The notes beneath the pieces were generated by a model. It had not been told where the DNA came from and did no database searches. It saw only the letters and a program-made list of their open reading frames with translations. Below, piece after piece: positions 32,507 to 44,840 of a stretch of DNA of 64,000 nucleotides. The translations under genes and the position numbers were made by a program. Each line of letters begins with the position of its first letter. The first letter of the stretch is position 1. The stretch is from Scatophagus argus. Its lineage: Eukaryota > Chordata > Actinopteri > Scatophagidae. The stretch lies in NCBI RefSeq assembly GCF_020382885.2, contig NC_058508.1:7618055-7682054 (forward strand), in the 5' to 3' direction.

Positions 32507-35500
32507 TCAGATAGATTTATTGCTAAATGTTGTCTGCAGCTCTTTGAGGGTCAGATACCCTGTTTTACAGGGCTCCACAGGCATGGAGGAAGACCGGCAC
32601 ATAGCACCTACCACGGGCCAGCCCGCATAGCTACCACCAGCAGCTGCCACAGGTGTGTCCACCTGTTGACTGTCAGAGGATACCTGAGTTAGACTGGGAG
32701 CATTAGCAGAGGGGAGAGGGGAGGAAGGGGGACACATCTGGGAAGGAAGATGGAGAGGGAGGGTGAGAAGAGGAGAGGTCTGGTGATCATCCAAAACCTC
32801 TTCCGTCTCTTCGTCCACAACCAATCTATCTTCCTTGTCCTCTTCATCTTCCTTTCCAATGCCAAAGCCAGAGTCTGGACTCTGAGGCTCCCTCTTCAAG
32901 CTCTCATAGTTTGGAGTTGGGGTGATGGAGGGGCAGAGGGAGAGATGAAGGTTGTGGCCCTTGTGCAGATTGTGGAAATCTTCCTGATAGGTGAAGTAGG
33001 CAGGATAAGGGTCAGTCCGAGCCGAGCTGGTGGAGGAGCTGGATAAGAAGTAGCCCATGTTAGAGAAGAAGGACGAAGAGGAGAAGGAGGAATTGTCGAC
33101 CCCGCTGGTGTCTGAGCCAGCCGAGGGGCAGCTGTTGAAGTGAAGCAGGTTGCCGGTGGAGCTGAAGGAGGTGGATGGGTGCCCGTCAGAGCCTTCACAC
33201 AACTCAACCCGTGAGATGTGGTCGCGTGGCTCGGCCGTGAAGAATGACTCAGCAGCTGACAGAGGATTGAGCCACGTCTAATGAGAGAAGCAGAAAGGAT
33301 TCAGAGTGGAAAATACACCTGGAGAGCAGCACGTGTGCTTCTTAGTTTCATTTTTTTGAATGTTGTATCAGTATCGTTTGAAATACACGCAAGAGACAAA
33401 CCACAGCAAGAGGCCTGTTCTTTTGTGCTCTGAAATTAGATTTTTGTATTGTGGGACACATGGTGTCTGCAACTTGAGTGGTGGTGAGTGGGGTGGTGAT
33501 GTTTTCCTTTCTTCTCATTAACCTGAAACAGAACTGCAAGCTGAAAATAGACAAGGAGGTCATGTCAACCTGAGGGTCCCCCAGCAGTGAGGCTCCTTCA
33601 GTACTCAACCTTACTTCTTCTAGGCACTGTACTTGTACTTTACTTGACTTGAATGATACTTCTTTATATTTCTTATATCTCTATTAAGGGCGGCACAGTG
33701 GTGCAGTGGTTAGCACTGTCACCTCATAGCAAGAGGGCTCCAGGTTCGAATCCCGGTCTGGGCCCTTCTATGTGGAGTTTGCATGTTCTCCCTGTGCCTG
33801 CGTGGGTTTTCTTCGGGTACTACGGCTTCTTCCCACAATTATAAAGACATGCACATCAGGTTAACATTGTCTGTCTGTGTGTGTTGGGTGACCAGTCCAG
33901 GGTGTACCCAACCTCTCGCCCGTAGTCAGCTGGGATAGGCTCCAGCTCCCCGGTATAAGCGATGGGAGGGGCGGTATAAGCGGTATAGAAAATGGATGGA
34001 TGGATTGATGGATATGTCTTTTAAATGTATTTGACAGTCATAATTGCCAATTACTTTGCAGAATTGAAACAGATAAAACTTGAATGATTTTGAATGCAAG
34101 ACTTTTAACTGAATCTGTATATTTCTACACTGTGGTACTGCAATACTTTTTCCACCACTGGCTTGAAGACGTTTGCAGTATGCATGATGCCGCCAAGTGA
34201 TCATACTGTACACGATGAAAATAAAAGTGTTCTTTTTTAGTACACTTTTGCACTTACCACAAAAGAGACAAAACACACAATAAACAACATTAAAGATCTA
34301 TTTGACTGATAAGGGTTTTTTTCAGATTTTCTATTGATATCAAGATAATATTTGTTTTGCTGTCACTGAATCCATTTGGCCATGATAATCGTGCAGTGTA
34401 AATCTAATACTGTGACAGCCCTAATATCCACATTCGGTGACAAATGAAACATAACATCAAAGCTTTAGCTTATCTGAGTTCTCACTAGCAGTATTCAGTG
34501 AGCAGTAACTGAGTACTGACTGTGACAGTAGAGAAGAAGTGAAGTGTAGAAGTGAACAGATCACCATACTATGAGCGTATTTGTTATCTGTGTATGAATA
34601 ATGGCTCAAAATGCTCTGGGTGGTAGGATATAGTGCTTAAGTGGCTTAATGTTTAGTGAGAATATTTATTTTTACTTTTAGATTTCCTCCGTGGACAGAG
34701 TGGAGAGTGTGGAAGTATTTTGAAGGGTTTGGTACTGGCATCTGTTTGTGGAATCTGAAACAGCAAAAAGGGAACCATTAAATTAGACATACTGCATGCA
34801 AACACACATGCATGAACACACACCCACCCACCCCCACACACACTATACTCACCCCTTGCTCAGGCAGCTTCTGTTAAGGACCAACATTAAAGTGAGGATG
34901 AGACCGAAGCTGAATATCACTCCCACCATTAAAAGTGAGGTCTGACCCAGAAGCCACTCTGAAACAGAGAGACAACTTTAAATTGAGTAAAATGCAGAGT
35001 AAAGCAAAGTGATCGGAATGAGCTTGTGTAAGCATGTGTACACACATAAAGAATTTGACTCAGGCTTTTTGTTGCACAGAAACAGACATAGGGAAAAACC
35101 AAAGGCTGCAAAGTTGGACAAAAATAAACAACCTAACAATAACAGAATAACATTTAACTATTACATACACATAAAAATATATAAACAATGTTTACGTATA
35201 GTAAAACACTACACTATTATATTTAGTCATTTGGTCACAGCGCCAAACCATCACAACTCGTTCACACCTGATTTCTCTGTCAACTGAATCATAGTTATTT
35301 TATCTGAGCCTGCAAGGAAGCAACCTCTCACGTAGCTCTTTTTTTGGCTGAGTTTATTAAAGATCCTGAACGAGACTGGACGACTGTTACGTTTCCCGCT
35401 GGTCTGAGATGGTTTGGAGACCCCCGAAAAGACGCTGTATAAAACATCAACACAGCACGTGGTCAGCTGCAAAACAAACTCTGTTTACTTTACAACAGTT

Positions 35501-38500
35501 TTACAAAACTATTCTTGTTCTATTTTGTAGGTTTTCTCCTCTTGGGTCTTGTTTTCCTTTACATTTCCAGTCTCTCTGTTTCTGCCTGCCTTCCTGTATC
35601 TCTGTCCCCTGTCCTCAGTTATTTTAAAAGCTGCTTAATTAGTATTAGTATTTTAGTACTGTCCACTGTCTTTGATTGAGTACATGTGGAAAAGAATACA
35701 CACTATGTTGAAGTTGTTTGGGAAACTGGTTTGTATTTTCTCTTTGAAATGAGAACAGTAATCCTGTTTAGACTGGCATTAAAATTTGTTTTAGTTGTCA
35801 CCAACTGTCAACAAAGGATACACAAAAAGACAAAAGATTGTTACCTTGATTTTGTGATGGTGCGACCTCGTCTGTTGCTACTACCCAGGATGCTGTTGGA
35901 CTCCAGTTGCTCCAGTGGCTATTTGGAAATTGAGTGGGGATGACTCTCACCCTGGCCTGGCAGTATCCCTTTAGTTTTGAAGAAAGTATTTTTTCCTTTA
36001 CTTCTTGCATGAACAGATTGTGGGCCTCCTGAAAACAGATGAAAATTTGGGCAAATATCAAAATTAGGGTGTATCTTTACAACCAGAATCTCAAAGCAAT
36101 ACTGAATGATATGGATATTTTAAAATGAGTAATAAAACTCCAGTGAGCCACAGAGATGAGGAAACAAATTTAGTGACAAACATGTCAACAAAAACACATG
36201 CAGCAGTGTTTTGTCTGGTAACGTGGCTATAGGGATGGCAATGTCAGTCAGCCCATGACTTTGATTCAGACTGAAATATCTCAACAACTATTGAATAAAT
36301 TGACATGAAATTGATATGTCAACGTCCCAGATGGCAAACGACGACCTTGGTGACCAAGATTCAAATTTCTGGTTTTGAGTGACATGTCTCAATAATCGCT
36401 GGAGGGATCGCCCTTAATTTTGGTACACATGTTCATGAATTGTAATACCCTTTATGTATAAAATAACTGTATGAAAATGATGTGGAAGGGGTCGCTCAAG
36501 GTGAACAAACCTCGAGAAAATTATCACATGAATGCACATCTCCCGCTCAGCTTTATGTGCTTTGTAATTTGAGCTCATTGATAAACTGCGCAGTCAGTGG
36601 ACACAGAGCAGCATTTAGCAGCTACAAGGGTCAGGTATGTCCATAAGCAGTTGGATGAGACCAAAAACTGAGCTAAAAGAGTGAATAGCCGACTTAAATT
36701 TGCCAGCATGGGTGGACTTGATAATAACTTCGCTTGTGAACTGTTTGCAGTAGCTTATTTACAATTTGCTATATCAGATTTAACCCATAAGAACCCATGG
36801 TGACACAGGAGTCACAAACTTTTAAATGAGGAAAAAATCTGCTATAAATATCCAATGTAACATATATGTAACAAGATCTTGGACACAAGTTGACACTTTT
36901 TCCAAAACAACTTCAGAAAGGTGTTACATGTGGTCCATGTGATCCGTTTTACATCCCACAAAATTTCCCCATCTATAAAAATGGGTCTGGGTTTTTATGG
37001 GTTAAAGCGGTATATCAGCTTTGTGTTCACAAGTTGTTTTCAGCTGCCCCCATATGTGAAAAAAATAATAATTGAAAAGCAATTGCAGGTTTGCCTTTTC
37101 ATCTGAAGCCTTCACCATGTCAAGATTTCAATTTCTCCAGCAAAATGAATGACATCCCCATCAGCCCCAGCTGTTCTTTGTATTTAGTTCTAATTAGCAG
37201 ATGTGAAACATTTTAAACTAAGATGGTGATAATGGTGGACATTTTATCTGCAAAACATCAGCATGTTACCTTGTTTATGTTAGCATTTAGCTCAAAGCAC
37301 TACAGTGCATTAGCACAGCATCACAGAGCAGCCACCGCTACTGTAGGTTTTTCTTGTGCCTATGATTTACTAATATGCTCATGTGTAATGTTATGAAAAA
37401 GACTGTAGTAAATATGAGTTGTATTTTTATAAAGTGTTTATTTATTCACGCACATGTAAAGTCACTCACCTTCCATGTCTGTTTTTTCTGTTTGACCTGA
37501 AGTTGGAACTTAAAGAACTTGATAAAGCTCGAGCGAGGACTGCCTGCAGTCCACGATATCCAGGTGTCATTGGCAGTGGTGCTGACATTAGGAACGCCAG
37601 GAGGATGCATTTTGACTGTATGCGAACACACGCACGGGACAGGATGGTTAAAAAGGTTATGTCGGTGTAACAGAAGGACCTGAAACAGTTACTTAGTTAT
37701 TGTTTACTGAGGAAGTAAAAGCCACTCACTGTGATCACATGGCTTATAGTTTGTGAGGTTGTCCACCAACTTCCCATCACACTCCATTCTGATGTAGGGC
37801 ATGTCTTTCAAACAGTTCAATTCCTGGTGGGACCCATATTACAGTGAATTACCCGGTGAGACAAGAAATGCATGGGTAAAGCAACTTGGATTATGGATTC
37901 ATTATTTTTCTGAGATGGCTGATCAAAACATTAAAAAGTCAAACCATGATTCAACAGGATAAAATAGAGAAATTCATGAGATTACTTGTTCTTTTGCACT
38001 TACTTCATTTTCAAAGACAAAACTGCAGCCCGGAGGTGAGCTTAGGTGGTCCAGACTGCAGGTTCGACTTAGCAAAAAAAAACAAAACAAACAAAAAACA
38101 AACAAAAAAAAACACCATTAATTGCTGCAGATGTCCTGTTTTTTTCATTTCCAACACTCAAAAGAAAAAAACTTTAAATTTTGACAAGTAGTAATGAGTA
38201 TAATATCTCTACAACCATACATCATTTGGCTGTCAACTCTCTTCTTGTTCATCTTGATCCTGGTTTTCTTCACACCAGAGATCGAACAGTTCACACCAGG
38301 AGCCGCTGGAGAGCCGTTCCAGGTACAGGTGACGTTGTTGATAACATCATTTACGCAGGAGAGTCCTTGAGTGACAGTAGACATAACAACAGACAAAAAG
38401 AGAGAGATTGTCAACTCATGCTCTCGGCTGATCTTTGAGTGTAAATTAAAGTTTCATCAGTAAAACTAAAAATAACAAATTCACTAGAGAGGCAGAATAA

Positions 38501-38689
38501 AAATGCTCAATGGAAGAATAATAAAAACTCAAATTAAAAATTATTATTATTTTCTGTCCTTTGCATCTAAAGGACAGACATGTAGAGACTGAACATAATT
38601 AAACCTCGTGAGCCTTGCTGGGAGTGGGCTGCATCCACCGAAAACACAACCACCAGGATGTTTAAGGACCACAGGATCTCCAAGGCCAT
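32507..38689 (-). CDS. il2rb: il2rb, interleukin-2/15 receptor beta chain
   Basis: Nine coding exons on the minus strand, with every phase matching: 38689-38605, 38365-38221, 38067-38004, 37823-37730, 37615-37470, 36028-35845, 34958-34853, 34754-34676 and 33277-32507. They give 557 residues (human IL2RB has 551). Exon 1 is a signal peptide (MALEILWSLNILVVVFSVDA). Exons 2-4 form the first cytokine-receptor domain (SCVNDVINNVTCTWN). Exons 5-6 form the second, ending in HWSNWSP, the WSXWS motif. Exon 7 holds the membrane helix LLMVGVIFSFGLILTLMLVL. Exon 8 carries a Box1-like VPNPSKYF. The long cytoplasmic exon has NMGYF, AYFTYQEDF and a C-terminal TGYLTLKEL, which matches the STAT5-docking tyrosine site of the human chain. 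Both the intron layout and the tail support IL2RB over IL21R or IL4R. Confidence 0.92.
33610..34165 (+). repeat. MITE-like repeat interrupted by a SINE
   Basis: The outer parts are about 33610-33683 (GGCACTGTACTTGTACTTTACTTG) and 34016-34165 (ending CTTTTTCCACCACTGG). They resemble the start and end of the common teleost repeat seen again at 57892-58140. The SINE sits between them, in the last il2rb intron. Confidence 0.45.
33684..34015 (+). repeat. tRNA-derived SINE, full-length-looking copy
   Basis: A box TGGTGCAGTGG and B box GGTTCGAATCCC lie near the 5' end. A unique body follows, then the end GTATAGAAAATGGATGGATGGA with a GGAT/GATG tail. The tail resembles the end of the LINE fragment at about 5175-5195. 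It lies in the last il2rb intron, between coding exons 8 and 9. Confidence 0.85.
36236..37340 (+). repeat. Dispersed teleost repeat in il2rb intron
   Basis: The 36236-36560 part contains TCAACAACTATTGAATAAAT and similar phrases. The 37105-37340 part contains CCATCAGCCCCAGCTGT and GTTAGCATTTAGCTCAAAGC. These are typical of a high-copy fish repeat, here with unrelated DNA between the parts. Related reverse-oriented pieces lie near 43400-43500 and 41700-41770. I cannot name the family. Confidence 0.5.
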
Positions 38690-39747
38690 GACAGTACGTC
38701 TGCAACCACAGAAGATCAGTACATGCTGTACATTAAAATGACACTGAATCACAAACACACACAAACTCAGACAAAGTGGTGGTTATGATCACATTGTGAC
38801 TGAGAGCAGTTACCCAAAAAAGTTTCTTCCTCAGTATGAAAATGATTTCTCTTTCAATGGAGAGAAACTCATTTCTGAAACCTGGACGTTGAAACTGCAC
38901 CATTACTAGGCTGTATAACTCTGAGAGTGAGAAAACATTCGTGATCCATGCGAGGCAAAATACTCATCCTGAAAGGCGGCAACGAGCAGTTACGAGTGAA
39001 ACTTGACTGAAAACACTGGCACCTGTGCTGTGTAAAAAATTGTGTGATTCAGTAAGAGCTGACAGTTACTAAGTGTCGCCTTAATTTTGTTGAATGCAAA
39101 TGGTTTCATGTTTTGAAGTGCATTTCTGTCACAAAAGAATCGATATACCGTGTGTGTGTGTGTGTGGTGTGGTGTGCGCGTGTGAAAATCAGAATTCAGC
39201 TTATGATTGCATAACTTGAATATTTCCCATGAAGTCGCACATTTTGTCATCAGCATGTCGCTGCTGGTTTTTCCAACAAAACCTGAACTGAGTAGGACTG
39301 TGATGAAAAGAGCAAATGTGTCATCATAAGTGTTATGCATATTATAATACAGTGTACAAGGGAAACAAAACCACTTGTTCCGAATCATAACGGCAGATCA
39401 AGGAACCTACACAGTATCATCTAAATGCAAAACACAGCCAGTCAAAAGAGCCGGTGCAAAAAGATACAGTATTAAATGATTTGATGTCCACATTTTAACA
39501 TACTAGAATATTACTATAGACTGAAACTTTCAAAAGTGATTTTTGAACATCAACAGTAAAACGTGATACAGTACCTGATGAGCGGGGGTCAGTAAAAGTA
39601 GCCGAGGGTCCCTGAAGGGAAACACATTGTCGTCCTCTGAGCTGGACTGACAAGTTCAGTAGATTTCCTTTTGCTCTTTTTCTGTTTCTGTCCCCCTTTC
39701 TTTCTTTCTACTTGAACATCTCCCACTCTCTTATGCAATCTCCCTCC

Positions 39748-39790
<43 letters not shown>

Positions 39791-42700
39791 ACTCATCCCT
39801 CTGTCTCCTCATTCTCACCTCTCTCTCTCTATCTCTCTCTTTCTTCTTTAAAGTGCCCAGTGACATTTTCCACTTGTAACCACAACCTGTCTCTGGGGCG
39901 TACAGGAAGCCTCGCGAAGCTCTGTGTGATAGTGAGAAAGAGGATGGGCGGCGTTGGAGCTGGGTGGAGGGGGGGGTGGTATAACTCTTGTAGAGTGGAG
40001 CACCTCCTCCTCTCACCAGTACCAGCTACCTGGACCTCATAACAGCTTTTGAGATCATCGCACGAAATACAAGCACACCTGGCACATCTGGTTTCAATCA
40101 CAACGTAAAGTGGGTATAAAGTGGGTATAAAGAGGAACTCGCACATTTCCCTATGAAGTGGTTTATGTCAGTGAAACTCAGCTGAAAATGAAGATTCAGA
40201 GGATTAAAGAAGCAAAAGCAACCCGATTTAGAACCATGTGGTTATTTAAGGTGCAAACACGCACAAAAGTTGTACAGCGTCAAAACCACTGACATTACAG
40301 CCACAGCAGACACAAACCGTATGTCTACTGCTCTAGCGCTTCTATAGCAGGAAAGAGGAAAGGAGGTTGATAGCTAAAGCAGCAGTCTGCTCTTTACTCA
40401 ACGGTCAGTGAACAGTTTAATTTCTGTAACCACCCAGACTTCATTTCTATCTGCTGTCTCATCATGAGAGGAGACTGATACAAAAGGGGCTGTATGAAAT
40501 TAGGTTTAAGAAATTAAGAGGATTATCATATTGTCACTAATACACAAAGACATGCAGAATATAATTGCTGTTACCTACATTCAGCATCACCTCATCAGGA
40601 CATTTGATTGGTTATCTCCTTAAGCAAGTCAAGGGAAGGTTCCAAATTTGATATCAATAATCTTGGACAGGGTCTTGCTTATTTAAAAAAGCCCATGATA
40701 CCCCTCTATATGAGAGTTGTGTCTCAGATGTAGACTGAAGAAAAACATTTGTAAGAATAGATTTTCACCCACTTACATTCAAACCTGTACAGTCAAATGT
40801 CAAAATGTGAGCGCAGTAAGTATGGTGCAGTAGATAAAACTTAGATCAATGTTCACCTCAGTCTTAAAGTTCATTGACAGGCCATTGTGCAACACGCATC
40901 CATTTTGACACAAAGACCTACAAACCACAAAGCATTCACAGACACAAAAACATCAACTGTTGCTACACAATATGTTTGAACTCGGCAGGTTTGCGTGTTG
41001 AGTGAGTTCAGGACTGCAGTAGGACAGAGGGTGATCACACACACACACACACACAAGTTCCCATAGTTACTTAAGTGTCAGCATCATTTAGCGCCGGTTC
41101 GAAGAAAGACAAGGGCAGGGGATGGTTGAGGCATGTGGAGGAGGTGCAGGAGGAGGAAGAGCATACACCTCTCACCAAAAGGTCAACATTCGCCGTGCCT
41201 GCGGCGGGAAGTTGCTGAACAGACCATAGTGAAGTCTGTGATCGGAAGGCAACAAGAAAACACTCACCATCAACAGACCGCAAAGGCAGGCGGTGGGGGC
41301 GAGTGCTCAGTGGGGAGGAGGTGAGAACAGCAACAAGGGTGGGCATACAAGTGCTGCACAACTGGTAGCTCTATAAAAACAAACTAACAAAACTTGCAAG
41401 TCTTTAGAGGTATGCAAGTCTTCAAGTCTGCAAGCTTATAGAGGTATCAGTTAACATAGTGCTAATTTAAAAAAAAAAAAATGCTGAAAAAGTGACACAG
41501 CAGCTGATCTTTCTATTTAACACTGTTGACTGACTCATCTAATGGGGAAGTCAGACACCAAAATAAGTTCAATTCCTGTAAGCAGGGGCCAGAGTTGACT
41601 AAGCTCAACAACCTGCGCTGCAAAGGGCTCTGTATTAACCTGCTACAAAATGATTCAGACACAGTCCCAACACTTAACACAAGACTGTCCGTCCTCATGA
41701 AGCAGCTGGGTGTAATGTTTATAATGCTAAATTTACATGTCAGCATGCTAGAATTAGCTAATAAACGCAGAACACAAGCACAGTTCAGGCTGGTGGAAAT
41801 GCCAATGAACTAAAGTATTGGGCAGTTTTGACCAACTGATGGCTAGAAATAAGTATGCTACATGTGTAAACTGTCCCGACTGTGTTGTTGGCTAAACTGA
41901 GGCTAGCAGGTATAAACCATACCAGGTAGCCTGCCCTATAAACTAAACATAGACAAGACAGTCTGCAGAACTAAAACATATGAAGCAAAAATTAGAATAG
42001 GAATCTGTGTAGGTTAGCAAATGTAGTTCACATTTGTTTTCCTAAGTTTTAAGCAGTGCAGAATTAATATTTTTAGCCACACAACAGAGAAATACAATGT
42101 GACAGGCAAAAAAAATTTAAAGGTATACTAATAGATAACTTCTGACCTGCTAGACGTTTCATTATTTATCTGCAGAAATCCTGCTAACAGTCTGTATTTT
42201 CTTTCTTTTCCGATTTTGCAGTATTCTTCATTTGACAAATCTGGAGAAAGATAACTCATTGATTTTTTTTCATACCTCTTTACAGCTAATCTCAATATGC
42301 GACAGGTGTGCAAAACTGACTACACCACCAGCTTCACACGAGTACCAGATGTGTTTGAACAGTCGGTGTCTGTGCATCAGCGCCGAATGAACACCTCAGC
42401 TGGGCTTTATTGATGCAGCTTATTGTGAATCATCTTATGCAACTTCAAACAGTTCCCTCAGTCTCATTTATCTGTGCAGCAAGGAGCAGATCAGATCATT
42501 TCTACAGACTCTCTTTATATATAGATCTGACCTGATAGGAGAGGCAACACCGTGACAAAAGTTTCAGTGGTTTGAGTTAAAACCGCCCCCATTCTGCTCC
42601 CTTTACACATCACACACAGAAATAACTCCTCCGACTACCGGCAGCATTCAGCGGTTTACTTGGGGACTTGTGGATTTCTATGCATTTTATGTACCCTAAA

Positions 42701-43600
42701 TTTTATACTGAACTCAAGGATAAGAAAAAGTATCTTTATAAATTAATTACTAATATATGAATTAATAAATTTAAAAAAACTGAACGAGTTTAGTTATCAT
42801 TTTTTTTTCCTTCACACATTTTAATATCTATTCATAGAAACGCACACACACAGTGTTGTTACTTTGGTGCCTTATCGCCCAACTGATGGGACCAAAGGGA
42901 TATGACAGATATGTTTTTATCAAACCAATAAGCTTTTTAGACGTATTTCATCTCTAAACTTCATGTTGACCACTTATTGTTAAGCAGCAAGCTTACAACA
43001 TACATTGTTGCAAATCACACTTAAGCTTATCATTTCCAAAGTAACCTAAGATGTGAATCGCAAGGGCGCTGTGTGTGTCGTGCTCTCAGCATAGTAAGAA
43101 AGATCTCATTTTGCTGTGTCTTTTTTCCCCATTTCCATCAGTATCCTATTGAGCTTCTGGCTCATGATGTTTCTGTCTGTCCACTGGGCTGCAGAAGAGT
43201 GACAGAAATGCAGGTTATGATCAGTGAAATATACCAAAATAAAAAAGAAGCCAGTACAATGACAGAGAAACAGAGAGAGGCAGAGGAATCATCAGTCTTG
43301 TGGCCGTACCAGAGATGGGGGTCGACAGGCCCGGCAGTATGTATATAGTATATGGTGGCTGATGTAGGAGTCCCTGGTGAGGGATTTCCCTGTTACAGCA
43401 GCACCTACAGCAGGTATAATGTTTATCATGTTCACCAGCTTAGTTTGACATGTAAGCATGTTAACATTAACTAATTAACACTAGCTGGAGCCTGACTTTC
43501 ATATCAATGTTTTGCAATTATTTATTCAAAAACCAAAGGTTTGGACAAAATAATATTTTGACATGATGATAGTGCTTGTTTGGGTTGTTACAATTCATCC
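38690..43600. other. Intergenic: il2rb upstream and simple repeats
   Basis: No gene is supported. It holds a GT run near 39151-39168, a (CT) run at about 39757-39787 followed by more CT-rich sequence to 39840, and an AC run at 41037-41056. The il2rb promoter should lie within the first kilobases, but I see no decisive TATA or initiator. A 5' noncoding il2rb exon may exist upstream of 38700; none could be chosen. Confidence 0.4.
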
Positions 43601-43603
43601 TCA

Positions 43604-43700
43604 AGGGCAGTGGTACTCAAACTTTTCATGTCAAAGACCCCTAAACTGAGACCCTGAAGCCCAGTTTCATGATTGTCCCGCAGTCTCCATCTGATTGGCT
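43604..43700 (+). repeat. Possible hAT-like MITE end
   Basis: GGGCAGTGGTACTCAAACTT, followed by TTCATGTCAAAGACCCC, resembles the terminal sequence of common hAT-type MITEs in fish. The other end was not found. Confidence 0.35.
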
Positions 43701-43899
43701 TCAAATGTTTTCGTACTGAAAGTGCATGAAACCCCAGCCCAAAACAGTCACACCACCCTGTCATGTCTGCTGTGTTCGCACAGACCGACCAGCCAGTCAG
43801 CTGACAGACTGGTTGACAAACCTCAGAGCTACAACACTCGCTCCCGAAAGGTGTATGAAGAATTAATTAATTAAGGGGTCATATTTTTCAATGCTGTAT

Positions 43900-44152
43900 C
43901 TATATTTATGTAGCAATTCTGGGCGGCCTATACGCCTTTTTACAGAGTGTACACTGTTTAACAACCTGAATGTAACTGAGGCCATGATTATGCTCTATTT
44001 ATATGTATATATATATATATATGTTCTATTATGTTTATTAGTACATCTTGCATGTCTTTTTATCTTAAGTCTGTGGAGAATTCTGGAATTTGTGAATTTC
44101 CTTTGGGGATTAATAAAGTATCTATCTAAAGTATCTATCTATCTATTTTGAG
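43900..44152 (+). mobile_element. Truncated LINE 3' end with TATC tail
   Basis: The stretch ends TTGTGAATTTCCTTTGGGGATTAATAAAGTATC and then a (TATC)n tail at 44118-44152. This is the typical 3'UTR end of an L2/CR1-like fish LINE, comparable to the ends at about 5210 and 57370 on the minus strand. No coding part is left. An AT run lies at 44004-44022. Confidence 0.6.
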
Positions 44153-44364
44153 ATCATACTGTTATAATACAGTGTGAGACATGCTGCTATAATACCTGCA
44201 TTATGCTGACTCTTGAGGATGTCTTGAAAATAATACATTTTTATGGAGATTTTACGTAGATTTCTTTTGCACTGAAAGAGATGTAAAGTAATACTATACA
44301 GCTTAACTTTTGCAGAACACGTAACAGATACGGGATAAAGGCAGGCCAAGTACTAAATATCACG

Positions 44365-44840
44365 CCGTGTGGGTTTTAGTCCACGTCATGTTTCATGTTT
44401 GTCTTGTCTTCCCTGTCATGTCACGTAAAGTGTGTTAATTCTGTTGAGCACTTTTCATGTCAAGTAAAATCATTCATGTCTTGTCTTGTCGTTCTCTTTC
44501 TGTTTAATTTTGTACTCACCCTTTCCCTTTCGTTTCAGGCACTTCGTCCCTTTGTGTGATTTTCCCTCCGCTGTGGTTGTCTATCCGGCCCTGATTGGTC
44601 TCACCTGTGCACCCCTTTCTCATATATAAATAGTCCATGTCTCCCTTTGTCTTGTGTCAGTGTGCTGCTTGCTTTTGCCTTGTCTCGTCATGCCATGATT
44701 GGTCACCACAGTTTTCTGGTTCATTTTGCTACAGTAAGTGTGTGAATTTGAGTTTTTGAAAGCCATAAAAGACTATTATTTTGGACTCCTGTCTGCCTCT
44801 CCTTTTGACTCTGCATCGGGGTTCAGCCCTCTGCGACAGC
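44365..44840 (+). mobile_element. LTR-like segment, related to the solo LTR at 26.6 kb
   Basis: It contains CATGTTTCATGTTTGTCTTGTC, a later GATTGGTCTCACCTGTGCACC, the TATA-like CATATATAAATAG near 44621, and CATAAAAGAC. The same order of phrases appears on the minus strand of the solo LTR at 26643-27095. Ends and target duplication could not be fixed. Confidence 0.45.

Noticed and set aside
32507-38689. il21r instead of il2rb
   Set aside because: The juxtamembrane PNPSKYF and C-terminal YLTLKEL segments, and the linkage, match IL2RB.
41071-41361. Minus-strand 96-codon frame with Ser/Cys runs
   Set aside because: No recognisable domain, and the opposite strand is equally open.
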